Origin: Pollutimonas sp963706785
Lineage (GTDB): Bacteria > Pseudomonadota > Gammaproteobacteria > Burkholderiales > Burkholderiaceae_B
Assembly (NCBI GenBank): GCA_963706785.1
Contig: CAVPNJ010000004.1
Span: forward strand, 124,001-188,000
Length of the DNA: 64,000 nucleotides
Direction: 5' to 3'
In this document: positions 43,104 through 52,003 of the stretch, in pieces
Numbering within the stretch: the first letter of the stretch is position 1
How the letters are laid out: the number at the start of each line of letters is the position of its first letter
The notes under the pieces: model-generated
The model's input: only the letters and a program-made list of their open reading frames with translations
Told to the model about the DNA's origin: nothing
Database searches by the model: none
Translations under genes and position numbers: made by a program

Positions 43104-43146
43104 AAAGCCGGAAAGCCTTATAAAACAAGGTTTTCCGGCTTTTTTA
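43104..43146 (+). terminator. Terminator after attR1
   Basis: AAAGCCGGAAA pairs with TTTTCCGGCTTT, followed by T residues. It probably served as the tRNA terminator before island 1 separated it from the tRNA. Confidence 0.85.
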
Positions 43147-43176
43147 TTGTCTGCCACTTACGGAGGACGGTCCCTA

Positions 43177-43784
43177 CCGCCCTGACCCTGCGCGAAGGTA
43201 TTTCGCGTTGGACTCACCGACTACATCGCGGGCGACGGCAAGCGCGGTGTAGACCACCGCCCCAGGCTGCAAAGATAAACTCCGCATCAAGCTGTGGGAG
43301 AATCATGCCATAGCAGACCTTGCGCTACGCGATAGATCCCGGATGCATCTTGAGTGCTACATCGATGATCGTCGCGAGGATGATATAGCGGAGTCCACGG
43401 TTAGGAATGACCTGTACCTCCTCAGTAAGATTTTTGACCATGCCGCAGCCAGCACGCGCACCGACGGTCCCACCGGCTGGCGCTGGCAGATCGATAACCC
43501 AGTTCGTCCCGCCATCAATGCGCGTGAGGTTGGCGCTTCCCCGAAAGCGGGACCGGCGGCTTACCGGCGATGAGCATGCAGATCTCTTAAGTCTACTGGT
43601 GCAGCTGCGACAGGCACAACTGAATGCGCCGGTGGATGATTCGTCATACCGCATAAGGATCCCACTTGCAGGCCGCGCACCGTTCGACATTCCGTCCAAC
43701 GATTCGCTACTCTATATCGCTGCGGCATTCACCGCCGCCATAGAAAGTGCGATGCGCCGATCAAAGATGTTTGAGATGAGCTGA
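43177..43784 (+). pseudogene. Decayed tyrosine recombinase of island 2
   Basis: Fragments in different frames resemble an integrase: TLREGISRW near 43177; then ADLALRDRSR and STVRNDLYLLSKIFDHAA with W-Q-I-DNPV (core-binding domain) to about 43560. After a frame change come RLTGDEHADLLSLL and FTAAIESAMRRSKMFEM, where IESAMRRSK corresponds to the first catalytic arginine region (ETAMRRGE). A stop follows, and the remaining catalytic residues are missing. Clearly inactive. Confidence 0.8.
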
Positions 43785-44257
43785 CTATGGGTGATGTTCA
43801 GCAAAACCTGTAGCAAGATCACAATTGCAGTTGTATTGATTATGTCCCTTGGGAGAAAAGATCTGAACATCTGTTTTGGCCGTGCGAAGTCTATCACCAA
43901 TGTCTCAGGTCGACCCAAAGCGGACGCTCAATTCACCGCGGGCGATTTCCCCAGAACAGTAGGGGTCACATTTCACAGTAGCCGTAAGAATTCTCTATTG
44001 CCTCCTCGCTACCTTCCCGGTAGAACCTCAGGCCACCTTGTTAGATTGCTTGGCGGGTTTCTTATTGGGTGGCCAAGGCTCACTGGCAAGACTAGGTACC
44101 ACATGGGTTGGCGCAAGAAACTTATGCTGCAGGGGCAGTCTTATGCCCTTGGCTACGGCGTGCCGAGAGAGTGACAATTATCTACATTTAGCTAATGGCC
44201 TGTTTCGATTTGTGTCGATAGACTGATGCGCACCTTAACTAAAATCGGAACAATGTC
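43785..44257. other. Stretch without a recognisable gene
   Basis: 473 bases between the broken integrase and aqpZ. The open frame at 43791-44174 on the plus strand has no recognisable family and a composition unlike neighbouring proteins. It is probably mobile-element debris, but I could not match it to a known element. Confidence 0.4.
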
Positions 44258-44956
44258 ATGTCTTTAACAAGGCGATGCACCGCAGAGCTATTAGGTACTT
44301 TCTGGTTGGTGTTTGGAGGCTGCGGTAGTGCCATATTTGCGGCGGCATTCCCAGAGCTTGGAATTGGCTTTGCAGGGGTCGCTTTGGCGTTCGGCCTAAC
44401 TTTGTTGACCATGTGTTATGCCATCGGACATATCTCGGGCTGCCATATCAATCCTGCAGTTACTTTGGGACTTGTGGTGGGCGGACGCTTTCCAGGGCGT
44501 GAGCTCGTTCCCTACGTCGTGGCTCAGGTACTGGGGGGCATCGCGGCTGGTGCGGTACTGTATTTAATCGCAACCGGTAAGGCAGATTTTGACGTAACAA
44601 GTGGCTTTGCTTCTAATGGTTATGGTGAGCATTCGCCTGGCGGCTACTCGCTTGCCGCGGCTTTAATAGCTGAAATTGTCCTCACGGCTTTCTTTCTGTT
44701 CATTATCATGGGTGCTACACACAAACGTGCCCATGCCGGTCTGGCAGGAGTTGCCATCGGCCTTTCGCTTACCTTGATACATCTGATAAGCATACCGATC
44801 ACGAATACTTCGGTTAATCCCGCACGGTCTACAGGCGTGGCTCTGTTCCAGGGGACCTGGGCGATTGACCAGCTATGGTTGTTTTGGTTGGCACCCTTAG
44901 CAGGGGGTGTTGTAGGCGCGGTCATATATCGCTGCCTTCACTCCAACAGCGACTGA
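44258..44956 (+). CDS. aqpZ: Aquaporin Z
   Basis: 232 residues, six membrane helices and two half-helices carrying NPA motifs: HINPAVTLG (65-67) and VNPARSTG (about 187). The selectivity filter arginine follows the second NPA. HISGCHINPAV and the short cytosolic ends match the water-specific AqpZ group rather than glycerol-conducting GlpF. Water channel of the inner membrane. It has no functional link to the distant glycerol genes that I can see. Confidence 0.95.
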   Translation: MSLTRRCTAELLGTFWLVFGGCGSAIFAAAFPELGIGFAGVALAFGLTLLTMCYAIGHISGCHINPAVTLGLVVGGRFPGRELVPYVVAQVLGGIAAGAVLYLIATGKADFDVTSGFASNGYGEHSPGGYSLAAALIAEIVLTAFFLFIIMGATHKRAHAGLAGVAIGLSLTLIHLISIPITNTSVNPARSTGVALFQGTWAIDQLWLFWLAPLAGGVVGAVIYRCLHSNSD

Positions 44957-45002
44957 GCATCGCATACACATATTCACTTGACCGCCTCCGTGAACTGACC
45001 CC

Positions 45003-45233
45003 ATGAAGTTACCCCTGAAGTTCAGGGCAAAAGGAAGCGATGTAATTCCTTATATACCAATGTCTTTAAACCTTCTGGAAGACGGAGATGAACCTCGCGT
45101 CCCTCTAGAGCACATAGTGGTAGGCCCTGGAGTCGATTTTGAGCGGAATTATGCTTCGATTAATGCTCTTTTGAAGGCGCACTCCTATAACAATGTGAAA
45201 GTTCAATCGTCGGTGATTCCATTCCGATCTTGA
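45003..45233 (+). pseudogene. C-terminal fragment of a DUF2971 protein
   Basis: 76 codons whose sequence (FRAKGSDVIPYIPMSL; LEHIVVGPGVDFERNYASINALL; VKVQSSVIPFRS) matches the last third of DUF2971 proteins, which are normally about 250-350 residues. The N-terminal part is absent upstream, so this is a remnant. The 188 bases after it hold nothing that I recognise. Confidence 0.65.
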
Positions 45234-45436
45234 TCCACTGAATCGGAGCATGAGCACAATTTATGCAAATAGCAATCTTTGTGTGATGCATCTCGCAATG
45301 ACTGCTTCTGGCAGAAAGTTGCCTGTCATGAACAGGGGCTGACGACGACCAGCTTGCGGAATAAAAACGGTCATTCGAACAATCGTGTCGGTCCGGCGCC
45401 GCCCGATAAGCAGAGAAATAGGTGTATCGTATAAGC

Positions 45437-46393
45437 ATGCTCAATGCCGCTACTTCCGTAGGCAAGCCAGACGTCCTGATTTTAGGAGGGACGGGTTTTG
45501 TCGGCAAAGTTCTCATTCGCACGCTAACTGACGCCGGCTACGGCGTTACGGTTCTCAGCCGGCAACCCAGTCTCCATGGAAATTTGGCGTCGCAGCCATT
45601 TGTGCGCGTGATTGGCCTGCCGATCTACCCTGATGCTCATGATGCAGAGGCCTCCTCCTCGTTAGCCGAGCTGTTGCAAGGGCATATTGCTCTGATCAAT
45701 CTGGTCGGCATATTAAATGAGCCGCGCCATAACGGAGAGGTTTTTGAGCAGGTGCATGTCGGTTTCACAAAAACCGCACTTACTGCGGCCCATCAGGCCG
45801 GCATCGCACGTTATCTTCATATGAGTGCCCTGGGAGCTGATGCCGTAAACGGCTCCAGTTTTTACCTGCGCAGCAAAGGGACAGCAGAATCATGGGCGCA
45901 CGAATTTGGGTCGTCGCACGGCATCGCCGTGACCAGTTTTCGGCCTTCGGTCATTTTCGGGCCAGGCGACTCGTTTTTAAGCCGTTTTGCTGCATTGGCC
46001 CGATTGATGCCAGGCGTTTTCCCATTGGCCTGTGCCGAAGCGCGTTTCGCACCGGTATATGTTGGCGATGTCTCCGACCAATTCCTTGGAGCTCTTCGCG
46101 ACTTGGGCAAGGTTGGGCAGCGCCTCGATTTATGCGGTCCGCGCGATTATGTACTGCGGGACCTGGTGGCCTATGCGGCTCGTGTGTCGGGGCATCCGCG
46201 CCGTGTTGTTCCTTTGCCCGACTGGGTTGCGCAACTGCAGGCCCGGGTGCTGGAATTTGCACCCGGCAAGCCCTTTACTCGCGACAATTACGCTTCCTTG
46301 CAGACCGCAAGTGTCTGCGCCCCTGGGTGTCCGCGACAACCGACCCGCCTGGAAGATATCGCGCCTGATTATGTGGGGCGACCCCCCCGGTGA
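45437..46393 (+). CDS. NAD(P)-binding epimerase/NDUFA9-like protein
   Basis: 318 residues from the ATG at 45437 (a GTG at 45422 is possible). N-terminal Rossmann loop ILGGTGFVGKVLIRTL; LINLVGIL; then YLHMSALGAD and the extended SDR segment FRPSVIFGPGDSF. This is the atypical SDR group related to the complex I subunit NDUFA9. The substrate is unknown. The C-terminal 25 residues are poor in the usual pattern, so the end may be altered. Confidence 0.82.
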   Translation: MLNAATSVGKPDVLILGGTGFVGKVLIRTLTDAGYGVTVLSRQPSLHGNLASQPFVRVIGLPIYPDAHDAEASSSLAELLQGHIALINLVGILNEPRHNGEVFEQVHVGFTKTALTAAHQAGIARYLHMSALGADAVNGSSFYLRSKGTAESWAHEFGSSHGIAVTSFRPSVIFGPGDSFLSRFAALARLMPGVFPLACAEARFAPVYVGDVSDQFLGALRDLGKVGQRLDLCGPRDYVLRDLVAYAARVSGHPRRVVPLPDWVAQLQARVLEFAPGKPFTRDNYASLQTASVCAPGCPRQPTRLEDIAPDYVGRPPR

Positions 46394-46590
46394 CTCGAGC
46401 GCCCTCAAATGGCGAGCCCTGGCAAACGACTAGAGCCCTGAATTGTTGCTCTGTTATAACTATACTGGGTTGCTAGCGTCCGCCAACTGATACGAAACAA
46501 ATGCCGGCTCAGGACGGGATGTCAATAGTAGTGCTAGTGCATCCTGTACCGGCGTTTTCAAATCCACCCAAGCTAAAGCATCATCCGGCG

Positions 46591-46857
46591 TCAGCGATAT
46601 CGGCCGCTGAAAACGGTTACCCACAATTTAACGTACCGGTCTTGGCCGCTATATTCGGGCCACGCGACATGCCCGAGGAAACCGCAAAATTTCTAACCCA
46701 TGCTCTTCAGGCCATTCTGAATGAGCCCGATGTCGCTAAGGCAATCGGGGAGACCGGTGTTGAAGTGGAACCAGGCGATGCCGAGAAACTGGCGGAAACA
46801 GTACGTGCAGATTTGAAGTTAGTGAGCGACACCGTAAAACAATCTCGGGCGAAGTAA
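46591..46857 (+). pseudogene. C-terminal fragment of a Bug/TctC-type binding protein
   Basis: The open frame here ends with VPVLAAIFGPRDMPEETAKFL and ALQAILNEPDVAKAIGETGVEVEPGDAEKLAETV, the last lobe of tripartite tricarboxylate transporter binding proteins (Bug family, about 320 residues, abundant in Alcaligenaceae). Signal peptide and first two-thirds are missing, so this is a fragment. Confidence 0.72.
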
Positions 46858-47036
46858 TAGCGGATCCCCTGCGCCGGGTTAAGAACGGCTTCCAGATGGG
46901 GCGACCTTTTAACACGGTATTCAGTCGGGCATTGCTCGCTGGACACAATTGGCTCGGGGAAAGATTAACAAGCCGCTTTGATGCCTAGACCAAACGTAGA
47001 ATTGCTCGACCGCACGGTCAGCGATACCGTGGGAAA

Positions 47037-47273
47037 ATGGCATCCTCATCTACCGCATCCCTTTGTGTGTCGTGCAAGGTGTTTCTGTCGGCTGCATTAC
47101 CCAAGAAGCCTCATGCGTTTATGATGCTGAAGGAAGTACAGGCGCCGAGAAACTACGCGGACCTTCTAGAGCGGCGCTATGCGTGCAGAGCGTGCAAGAC
47201 CGTATGGCTCCGACTTACGCGTAAGGACGGGATCGACGTGCAGTTCGATACTCTGCATGGGCGCCCTTTCTGA
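47037..47273 (+). CDS. Small protein with two CxxC motifs
   Basis: 78 residues. CVSC near the N-terminus and CRAC at about residue 50 could form one zinc ribbon. The rest (LEEVQAPRN-like middle and FDTLHGRPF end) matches no family I know. Probably a small zinc-binding cytoplasmic protein. Confidence 0.5.
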   Translation: MASSSTASLCVSCKVFLSAALPKKPHAFMMLKEVQAPRNYADLLERRYACRACKTVWLRLTRKDGIDVQFDTLHGRPF

Positions 47274-47361
47274 GGCCCAGCTCTGTTAGGCACATCACTT
47301 GCTCTCCAAGGCTATTGGGCTGTTCGACCGAGCTGCCCCGACCCTGCCTATGGAGAATATT

Positions 47362-47769
47362 ATGGAGCAAGACAAAAAAGCCGCGAGGCCTTCGCAAACG
47401 AATCCAGAACAAGGAAACGAGGTAGACCCGCGCCAAAAGGAGCCTTACGGCCCCGGAGGGGATCGCGGAGGCATAGATGATCCAGGCTCTCCCGCTAAAA
47501 AGAATCCGGGTCAAACCAACCCTGCTCACAATACGCCAAGTCGCATGCGCCAGGATCAGGCAGGCCAACAAGACTTAGGACAGCCCGGCCAAGACCAGAC
47601 ACAAAGCTATCCCGGTACCAAAGGACCCAAGACGCACGATCTTCAACAAGATAGCGCTATTGACGCGAAGGAAGCAGCGCAGGTAAAGGGAGGCGTCAAT
47701 ACAAAGAAGCAGAGTGCTGGGCGCGCAGGCAATGCAAAGGATGACGCTCTTGGTATGCCGAAAGAATAA
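47362..47769 (+). CDS. Hydrophilic, probably disordered small protein
   Basis: 135 residues from the ATG at 47362, with TGGAGA just upstream (an ATG at 47350 is the alternative). Very rich in Gln, Lys, Gly, Pro and Asp, without hydrophobic core or signal peptide; short recurring patterns such as QTNP and GQ/PGQDQ. Resembles stress-related hydrophilic proteins in composition only. Immediately upstream of the outer island boundary. Confidence 0.55.
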   Translation: MEQDKKAARPSQTNPEQGNEVDPRQKEPYGPGGDRGGIDDPGSPAKKNPGQTNPAHNTPSRMRQDQAGQQDLGQPGQDQTQSYPGTKGPKTHDLQQDSAIDAKEAAQVKGGVNTKKQSAGRAGNAKDDALGMPKE

Positions 47770-47810
47770 GCATACTTTCGGTGACGCTCTGCTGCGCCTT
47801 GCCGACGGCC

Positions 47811-47824
47811 GGAGCCAAGAATAC
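47811..47824 (+). repeat. Third copy of the tRNA-Asn end (outer att candidate)
   Basis: GGAGCCAAGAATAC is identical to 37168-37181, spanning the last tRNA bases, CCA and seven bases beyond. A terminator starts two bases later, as at the other two copies. A 14-base match is very unlikely by chance in 11 kb. Confidence 0.65.
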
Positions 47825-47825
47825 C

Positions 47826-47857
47826 AAGGGCTTACGTTAATTTCGTAAGCCCTTTTC
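47826..47857 (+). terminator. Terminator after the outer att copy
   Basis: An 11-bp stem (AAGGGCTTACG with CGTAAGCCCTT) with a seven-base loop and a T-rich tail. Possibly the ancestral tRNA-Asn terminator; it also ends transcription from island 2. Confidence 0.88.
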
Positions 47858-48021
47858 TTCTGCCGAACGTAAAGTACCTGGCTAACAGTTCCATATCGCG
47901 ACTGCGTCTTTATCGGGACCCGGCCTCTTGCCTTATTGCCGCGCCAATGGGCCTATGGGAAGATCAATCGTCAGCTGTCAGAAATCCGGATCCATATGGA
48001 AGTGATCGACCAGGGAATGCC

Positions 48022-48348
48022 ATGAAAATAATGCAGCTTCTGATTGTCGTTGTGGCAAGTTTTTTTATGTCTTTTGCTCAGGCTCAGCATTTTAGTGCAG
48101 GCGCGCGTGCCGGAAAAAGTAAATCCGGTTCAGTCAACAAGCTGGCTCCTGCCCTAGGCTATAGGGCCGGCTCCCATCACAATTCCGGCAAGGTCCACGG
48201 CCATCCGCGCCGGGGCGATAAGTTTCTAACACCCCATTCTCGATCCAGATTCGGCAACGTTAGAAGTAATAATTGGTCCACAAGGGGCAATGGCAACCCA
48301 TACTCGGTAACCAGGAGCAGCCGACGAGGGAATGCGTACCGCCGTTGA
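48022..48348 (+). CDS. Small secreted basic protein
   Basis: 108 residues from the ATG at 48022. Signal peptide MQLLIVVVASFFMSFAQAQ. The mature part is rich in Arg, Ser, Gly, Asn and His and probably unstructured. Unknown family. The first gene beyond the tRNA-Asn islands. Confidence 0.5.
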   Translation: MKIMQLLIVVVASFFMSFAQAQHFSAGARAGKSKSGSVNKLAPALGYRAGSHHNSGKVHGHPRRGDKFLTPHSRSRFGNVRSNNWSTRGNGNPYSVTRSSRRGNAYRR

Positions 48349-48416
48349 AAGAGCCTCTTGTTCTGCCGACCTAATAGTATTTAATATAGTTATTGTATTG
48401 GCCACAGGAGACGGTC

Positions 48417-49085
48417 ATGTGCGGACGAATACGACAGGCACGAAGCCGCGAAGAATATGGCGAAACCCTAAAATGGAATACACGGCATATTCTCGATGCC
48501 CCGGACGCGCCGCGTTATAACGTGCCGCCCGGAACTCGCCCCCTAACCCTGCACCGCCTGGGCGACGGCTTGGAGCACATCGAGAGGATGTTCTGGGGGT
48601 ATAAGCCACCCTGGTATAAGCGAGGCCCGGCCAGCTGCGCCAGGCTAGACAGCATACTTGGCGGATCACCCTTCTGGAACCCCTTGTTGACGAGGCGTAT
48701 TCTGTTGCCAGCTGAAGGCTGGTACGAATGGACTGGCGAAAAAGCGGCCAGACAACCTTGGTTTATCCGCCCGAAAGACGACGCGCCGGTTCTCATTGCG
48801 GCAATTGCGGCGTGGAGTTCCGACAATGTCCAGGATGCCGCACATGGATTTGCCATCATCACCGACGACGCCGCCGGTGGAATGGTCGACGTCCACGATC
48901 GGCGCCCTGTTTCTCTTACGCGCGACGACGCACTTGTCTGGCTCGACCCTAATACGTCGATCGAAGATGCCTTGGCCTTACTGTCAACGCCAAGACCCGA
49001 ATCGGCTTTCGTCTGGTATGAGGTTACGCCGGCGATGGGAAGTTCGCGATATCAGCTTGCGGATGCGAGCGAACCCATTGGATAA
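48417..49085 (+). CDS. yedK: YedK/HMCES-family DNA-protein crosslink sensor, variant active site
   Basis: 222 residues from the ATG at 48417, which places Cys at position 2 as SRAP-domain proteins need: Cys2 bonds covalently to abasic sites in single-stranded DNA. Glu100 (AEGWYEW) and His160 (VDVHDRRP) correspond to the other catalytic residues. The NAR motif is altered: SCARLD has Cys74 where Asn (N75 in E. coli) normally contacts DNA and the thiazolidine link. Likely shields abasic sites during replication; activity of the variant is open. Confidence 0.88.
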   Translation: MCGRIRQARSREEYGETLKWNTRHILDAPDAPRYNVPPGTRPLTLHRLGDGLEHIERMFWGYKPPWYKRGPASCARLDSILGGSPFWNPLLTRRILLPAEGWYEWTGEKAARQPWFIRPKDDAPVLIAAIAAWSSDNVQDAAHGFAIITDDAAGGMVDVHDRRPVSLTRDDALVWLDPNTSIEDALALLSTPRPESAFVWYEVTPAMGSSRYQLADASEPIG

Positions 49086-49141
49086 GGGCATCCGGTCGTG
49101 AAAACACGGCCGCGGCTCGTTCGGTCAATTCGGAGAGCGAA

Positions 49142-49396
49142 ATGCATAGCGTCAACAAAGTCGGCTTGGCATTCATCAAATCGCAACTGCGCGAACACGC
49201 GGTGGCTTATCTTAGCGAAGATCCGGGGGACGAAGTCATTGAAGCTTACGCCGCCGAGGTTGAAGAATCCCTTAGCACGGGACGCCCCCAATTTCAGATT
49301 CATGGCACAGCGTCCGCTTCCGGGCAGCCGGTAATCGTCCACTTAACCGACGAAATGATCAGTTGGGCGCCCATCGACCCGCTAGAACACGATTAA
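49142..49396 (+). CDS. Hypothetical protein
   Basis: 84 residues, acidic. Begins MHSVNKVGLAFIKSQLREHA and ends with EMISWAPIDPLEHD. No signal peptide, membrane helix or known motif. Fifty-six bases after yedK, possibly co-expressed. Confidence 0.5.
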   Translation: MHSVNKVGLAFIKSQLREHAVAYLSEDPGDEVIEAYAAEVEESLSTGRPQFQIHGTASASGQPVIVHLTDEMISWAPIDPLEHD

Positions 49397-49475
49397 CGCC
49401 ACGAAGGGTTAGCCCTATACCGCTATAGTCCCCAAGGCGCTACGATGGGCTGTCTAAAGCCAGCCCGGAGCACCA

Positions 49476-49805
49476 ATGCAAGACTTCACGTTTAAAGTTT
49501 ATGCCCGCCGTTGGAATGGCGATGTTACCTATCGACTGAATAAGACCGACACAGGCTGGCATGTGCACTACATCGCAGCCAAGGGAGACTCAGCGCCCGA
49601 TGGCAAACCTTTTCTGCAAAGCGCCCTTCATCAAGACAGCATCACGTATCCTAAACAAATAAGCCAGTTTCTTGAATTTGTCTGGGAAAAATTGCATCGC
49701 ACGGATTTCGAGCCCGAAGAAGCGCAGAGCAAGCTTCAAGAGGTAGCCGACTGGATAAGCGCCTGTGAAAAATCGCAGCCAGTCTGGAGCGCCCTAGCTC
49801 GGTAA
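49476..49805 (+). CDS. Hypothetical protein
   Basis: 109 residues, mixed alpha/beta composition. DFTFKVYARRWNGDVTYRL and WHVHYIAAKGD suggest a small beta-sheet domain; helix-rich C-terminus (FLEFVWEKLHRTDFEPEEA). Not recognised. Confidence 0.55.
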   Translation: MQDFTFKVYARRWNGDVTYRLNKTDTGWHVHYIAAKGDSAPDGKPFLQSALHQDSITYPKQISQFLEFVWEKLHRTDFEPEEAQSKLQEVADWISACEKSQPVWSALAR

Positions 49806-49824
49806 TATCCAGCTACGGCCGGGC

Positions 49825-50487
49825 TTACCACCGTATTCCGGCCAGGTTAAGCAGCGTGAAGTGACCCTCGTCCATCCATCCGGCCGTGTCAATATGAATT
49901 ACATTCCCCAAGGCCATAACCTCGCGCAAAGGCGTATGGCCGGCTAATACCGCATAAATATTGGCCACTGGAGATTCGTCCGCGTTTTCGATTCGAACGC
50001 GCGACCAAATGGTGTGCATGCGGCCGGAGGTCAGCTTCAGCGCCTCTGGTAGATTATTCCAGTCGAGCACGGGGCAATCGGCATGCAAAATGCCTACCAA
50101 TCCGTTATGGGTTTCCACCTCGATCGCATAAGGCAGGGCTTTGAAGGCGGCGGCGAATATCGCCTGACGCTCTTCGGTAAGTTCGATAAACCAGCCGCCC
50201 CCGTTAAGGCGATAGTTATCGACATCAAGCAGGCCAGTGCTCATGTAACGGATGGCATAGTCCTCATGATTTCCTCTGACCGCATGGAACCATGGCTGAG
50301 CAAGCCAATCCAGAGCCTGCTCGCATTCTGGCCCCCGATCCACCAGATCGCCAACGCTAAAGAGTCGGTCCTTGGCCGGGTTGAACCCGGCAGCTATCAA
50401 GACGTCTTTAAGACGAGTAAAGTAACCATGTATATCGCCTACGGCAAAGTCGCGACCTTCCCGGTTCAGTGCGAAACGCTGGATCAT
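49825..50487 (-). CDS. PrpA/PrpB-like serine/threonine phosphatase (PPP family)
   Basis: 220 residues. The metal-binding blocks of PPP phosphatases are in order: VGDIHG, FSVGDLVDRGPE, AVRGNHEDY, and late histidines in LHAD and LAGHTPL. Close in size and layout to lambda phosphatase and E. coli PrpA/PrpB, Mn-dependent cytoplasmic phosphoprotein or nucleotide phosphatases. Convergent with the upstream small genes. Confidence 0.9.
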   Translation of the reverse strand: MIQRFALNREGRDFAVGDIHGYFTRLKDVLIAAGFNPAKDRLFSVGDLVDRGPECEQALDWLAQPWFHAVRGNHEDYAIRYMSTGLLDVDNYRLNGGGWFIELTEERQAIFAAAFKALPYAIEVETHNGLVGILHADCPVLDWNNLPEALKLTSGRMHTIWSRVRIENADESPVANIYAVLAGHTPLREVMALGNVIHIDTAGWMDEGHFTLLNLAGIRW

Positions 50488-50678
50488 GATCTGCTTTCCT
50501 TCCTATCCTGTGGCGGACGGTCGTGCTGACAGCGCGGAGCAGCGTCCCAAAGTGCACCGCGTTTACTTTTGAGGACCTGTATTGCAATGTTACATGAGTC
50601 CCGATTTTTTCCATGTATTCTTTCATCCGACCGATAATTTAATAGTTCTCAAAGGACATAAGTGGTCAAAGGCCAACA

Positions 50679-51899
50679 ATGGATACGATGAAATCTAAGG
50701 CAGCCACGCCCACACCTGGCAAACATTCACCGACAGACAGTGGCCTTATCCCGGCGGAAGTCGTCAGCCTGAAGCCTGCTGTAGTCGAAGCTCCAACACC
50801 TGAAGTGAGGCCCCGCGTCGAGGCCGGCGGCCTCGCACTGACAGCATTAGCACTGATAGCCATTATTTTTTCCTTGCAGTGGGCACGGGAGTTCTTCATC
50901 CCTTTGATTTTCGGGATTTTGATCGCCTACACATTGAACCCGTTGGTCACGTGGCTGGAACTCATAAAACTGCCGCGAGTCCTCGGAGCCAGCCTAGTCA
51001 TGCTGGCCATTTTCGGCTCGTCGGGTCTGGTTTTAAGCTCGGTCTACAAAGAGGCTCAGGCAATTGTCGACGAGCTGCCGCTTGCCACGTACAAGCTAAA
51101 CAGTGCTTTGAATCGTATGGACGACGGAAAGCTGGGCACCCTGGACAAACTTCGTAGTGCAGCCGATGCATTGAAGAAAGCGGCAACCCCGACTGCTGAC
51201 ACGACTTCCGATGCAGCAGCCGCAGCGGCGGCGACCGTGAAACCTCCGGACTTCGATCTCAACGAGTGGCTTTGGGCCGGATCGCTGGGCGTAGCCGCGT
51301 TTGCGGGGCAACTAGTCATGATCTTGTTCTTGGTATTTTTTGCCCTACTATCGGGCGACACGTTCAAGCGCAAACTAGTTCGAATAACAGGACCATCATT
51401 ATCAAACAAAAAAATCACGGTGCAGATTCTGGACGATATCAATTCATCGATACAGAAGTACATGTTGATGTTGCTTGTCACGAATATTCTTCTAGGGCTG
51501 GTTACGTGGATCGTATTGCACTGGATAGGGCTTGATAATCCAGGCGCATGGGCGGTTGCTGCAGGCTTGCTGCACGTCATTCCCTATTTTGGCCCACTGA
51601 TTACGACGCTAATAACCGGGTTCGCGGCATTTCTGCAGTTCGAATCATTCTCGATGATGCTGCTGGTCATGGCCGTAATGATTTCCATCGCGTCGATTGT
51701 CGGCATGCTAGTGACAACATGGATGACCGGTCGGATCGCGAAAATGAATGCAACGGCCGTATTTGTCGCCCTACTGTTCGGCGGCTGGTTATGGGGAGTG
51801 TGGGGCATGTTACTGTGCGTACCTCTCATTGTCGTCGTGAAAGTCATTGCCGAGCATGTTGAAGGGATGCAGGCGGTCGCGGAACTTCTGGGCGAATAG
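50679..51899 (+). CDS. AI-2E family membrane protein 1
   Basis: 406 residues. A polar N-terminus (about 45 residues) precedes the AI-2E/PerM fold: paired N-terminal helices (FFIPLIFGILIAYTLNPLVTWLE), a cytoplasmic region containing a Thr/Ala-rich insert (ATPTADTTSDAAAAAAATVK), and the C-terminal helices with HVIPYFGPLITTLITGF. Family members export quorum signals, ions or small anions; the role here is unknown. A paralogue follows. Confidence 0.88.
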   Translation: MDTMKSKAATPTPGKHSPTDSGLIPAEVVSLKPAVVEAPTPEVRPRVEAGGLALTALALIAIIFSLQWAREFFIPLIFGILIAYTLNPLVTWLELIKLPRVLGASLVMLAIFGSSGLVLSSVYKEAQAIVDELPLATYKLNSALNRMDDGKLGTLDKLRSAADALKKAATPTADTTSDAAAAAAATVKPPDFDLNEWLWAGSLGVAAFAGQLVMILFLVFFALLSGDTFKRKLVRITGPSLSNKKITVQILDDINSSIQKYMLMLLVTNILLGLVTWIVLHWIGLDNPGAWAVAAGLLHVIPYFGPLITTLITGFAAFLQFESFSMMLLVMAVMISIASIVGMLVTTWMTGRIAKMNATAVFVALLFGGWLWGVWGMLLCVPLIVVVKVIAEHVEGMQAVAELLGE

Positions 51900-52003
51900 A
51901 CGCCGATACCTTCGAACTGTCTAACCGCATATTTGCCTTTGGTGCCCTATACGGCCTCGCAGCGACTTCTCGACGCGGGCTGCCTCAATAATCTGGACGC
52001 TGG

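Larger units (their letters stand above)
43093..47824. mobile_element. Older island 2 in tandem at tRNA-Asn (about 4.7 kb, decayed)
   Basis: Lies between attR1 and a third, 14-base copy of the tRNA-Asn end (GGAGCCAAGAATAC, 47811-47824). It starts with a broken integrase in the same orientation as that of island 1, as expected for tandem insertion at one tRNA. It contains an aquaporin, an NAD(P)-binding protein, two gene fragments and two small unknown genes. The outer boundary rests on the short repeat plus the following terminator. Confidence 0.62.

Noticed and set aside
43791..44174. 127-codon open frame between the dead integrase and aqpZ
   Set aside because: No start context, composition unlike its neighbours and no recognisable family; treated as debris.
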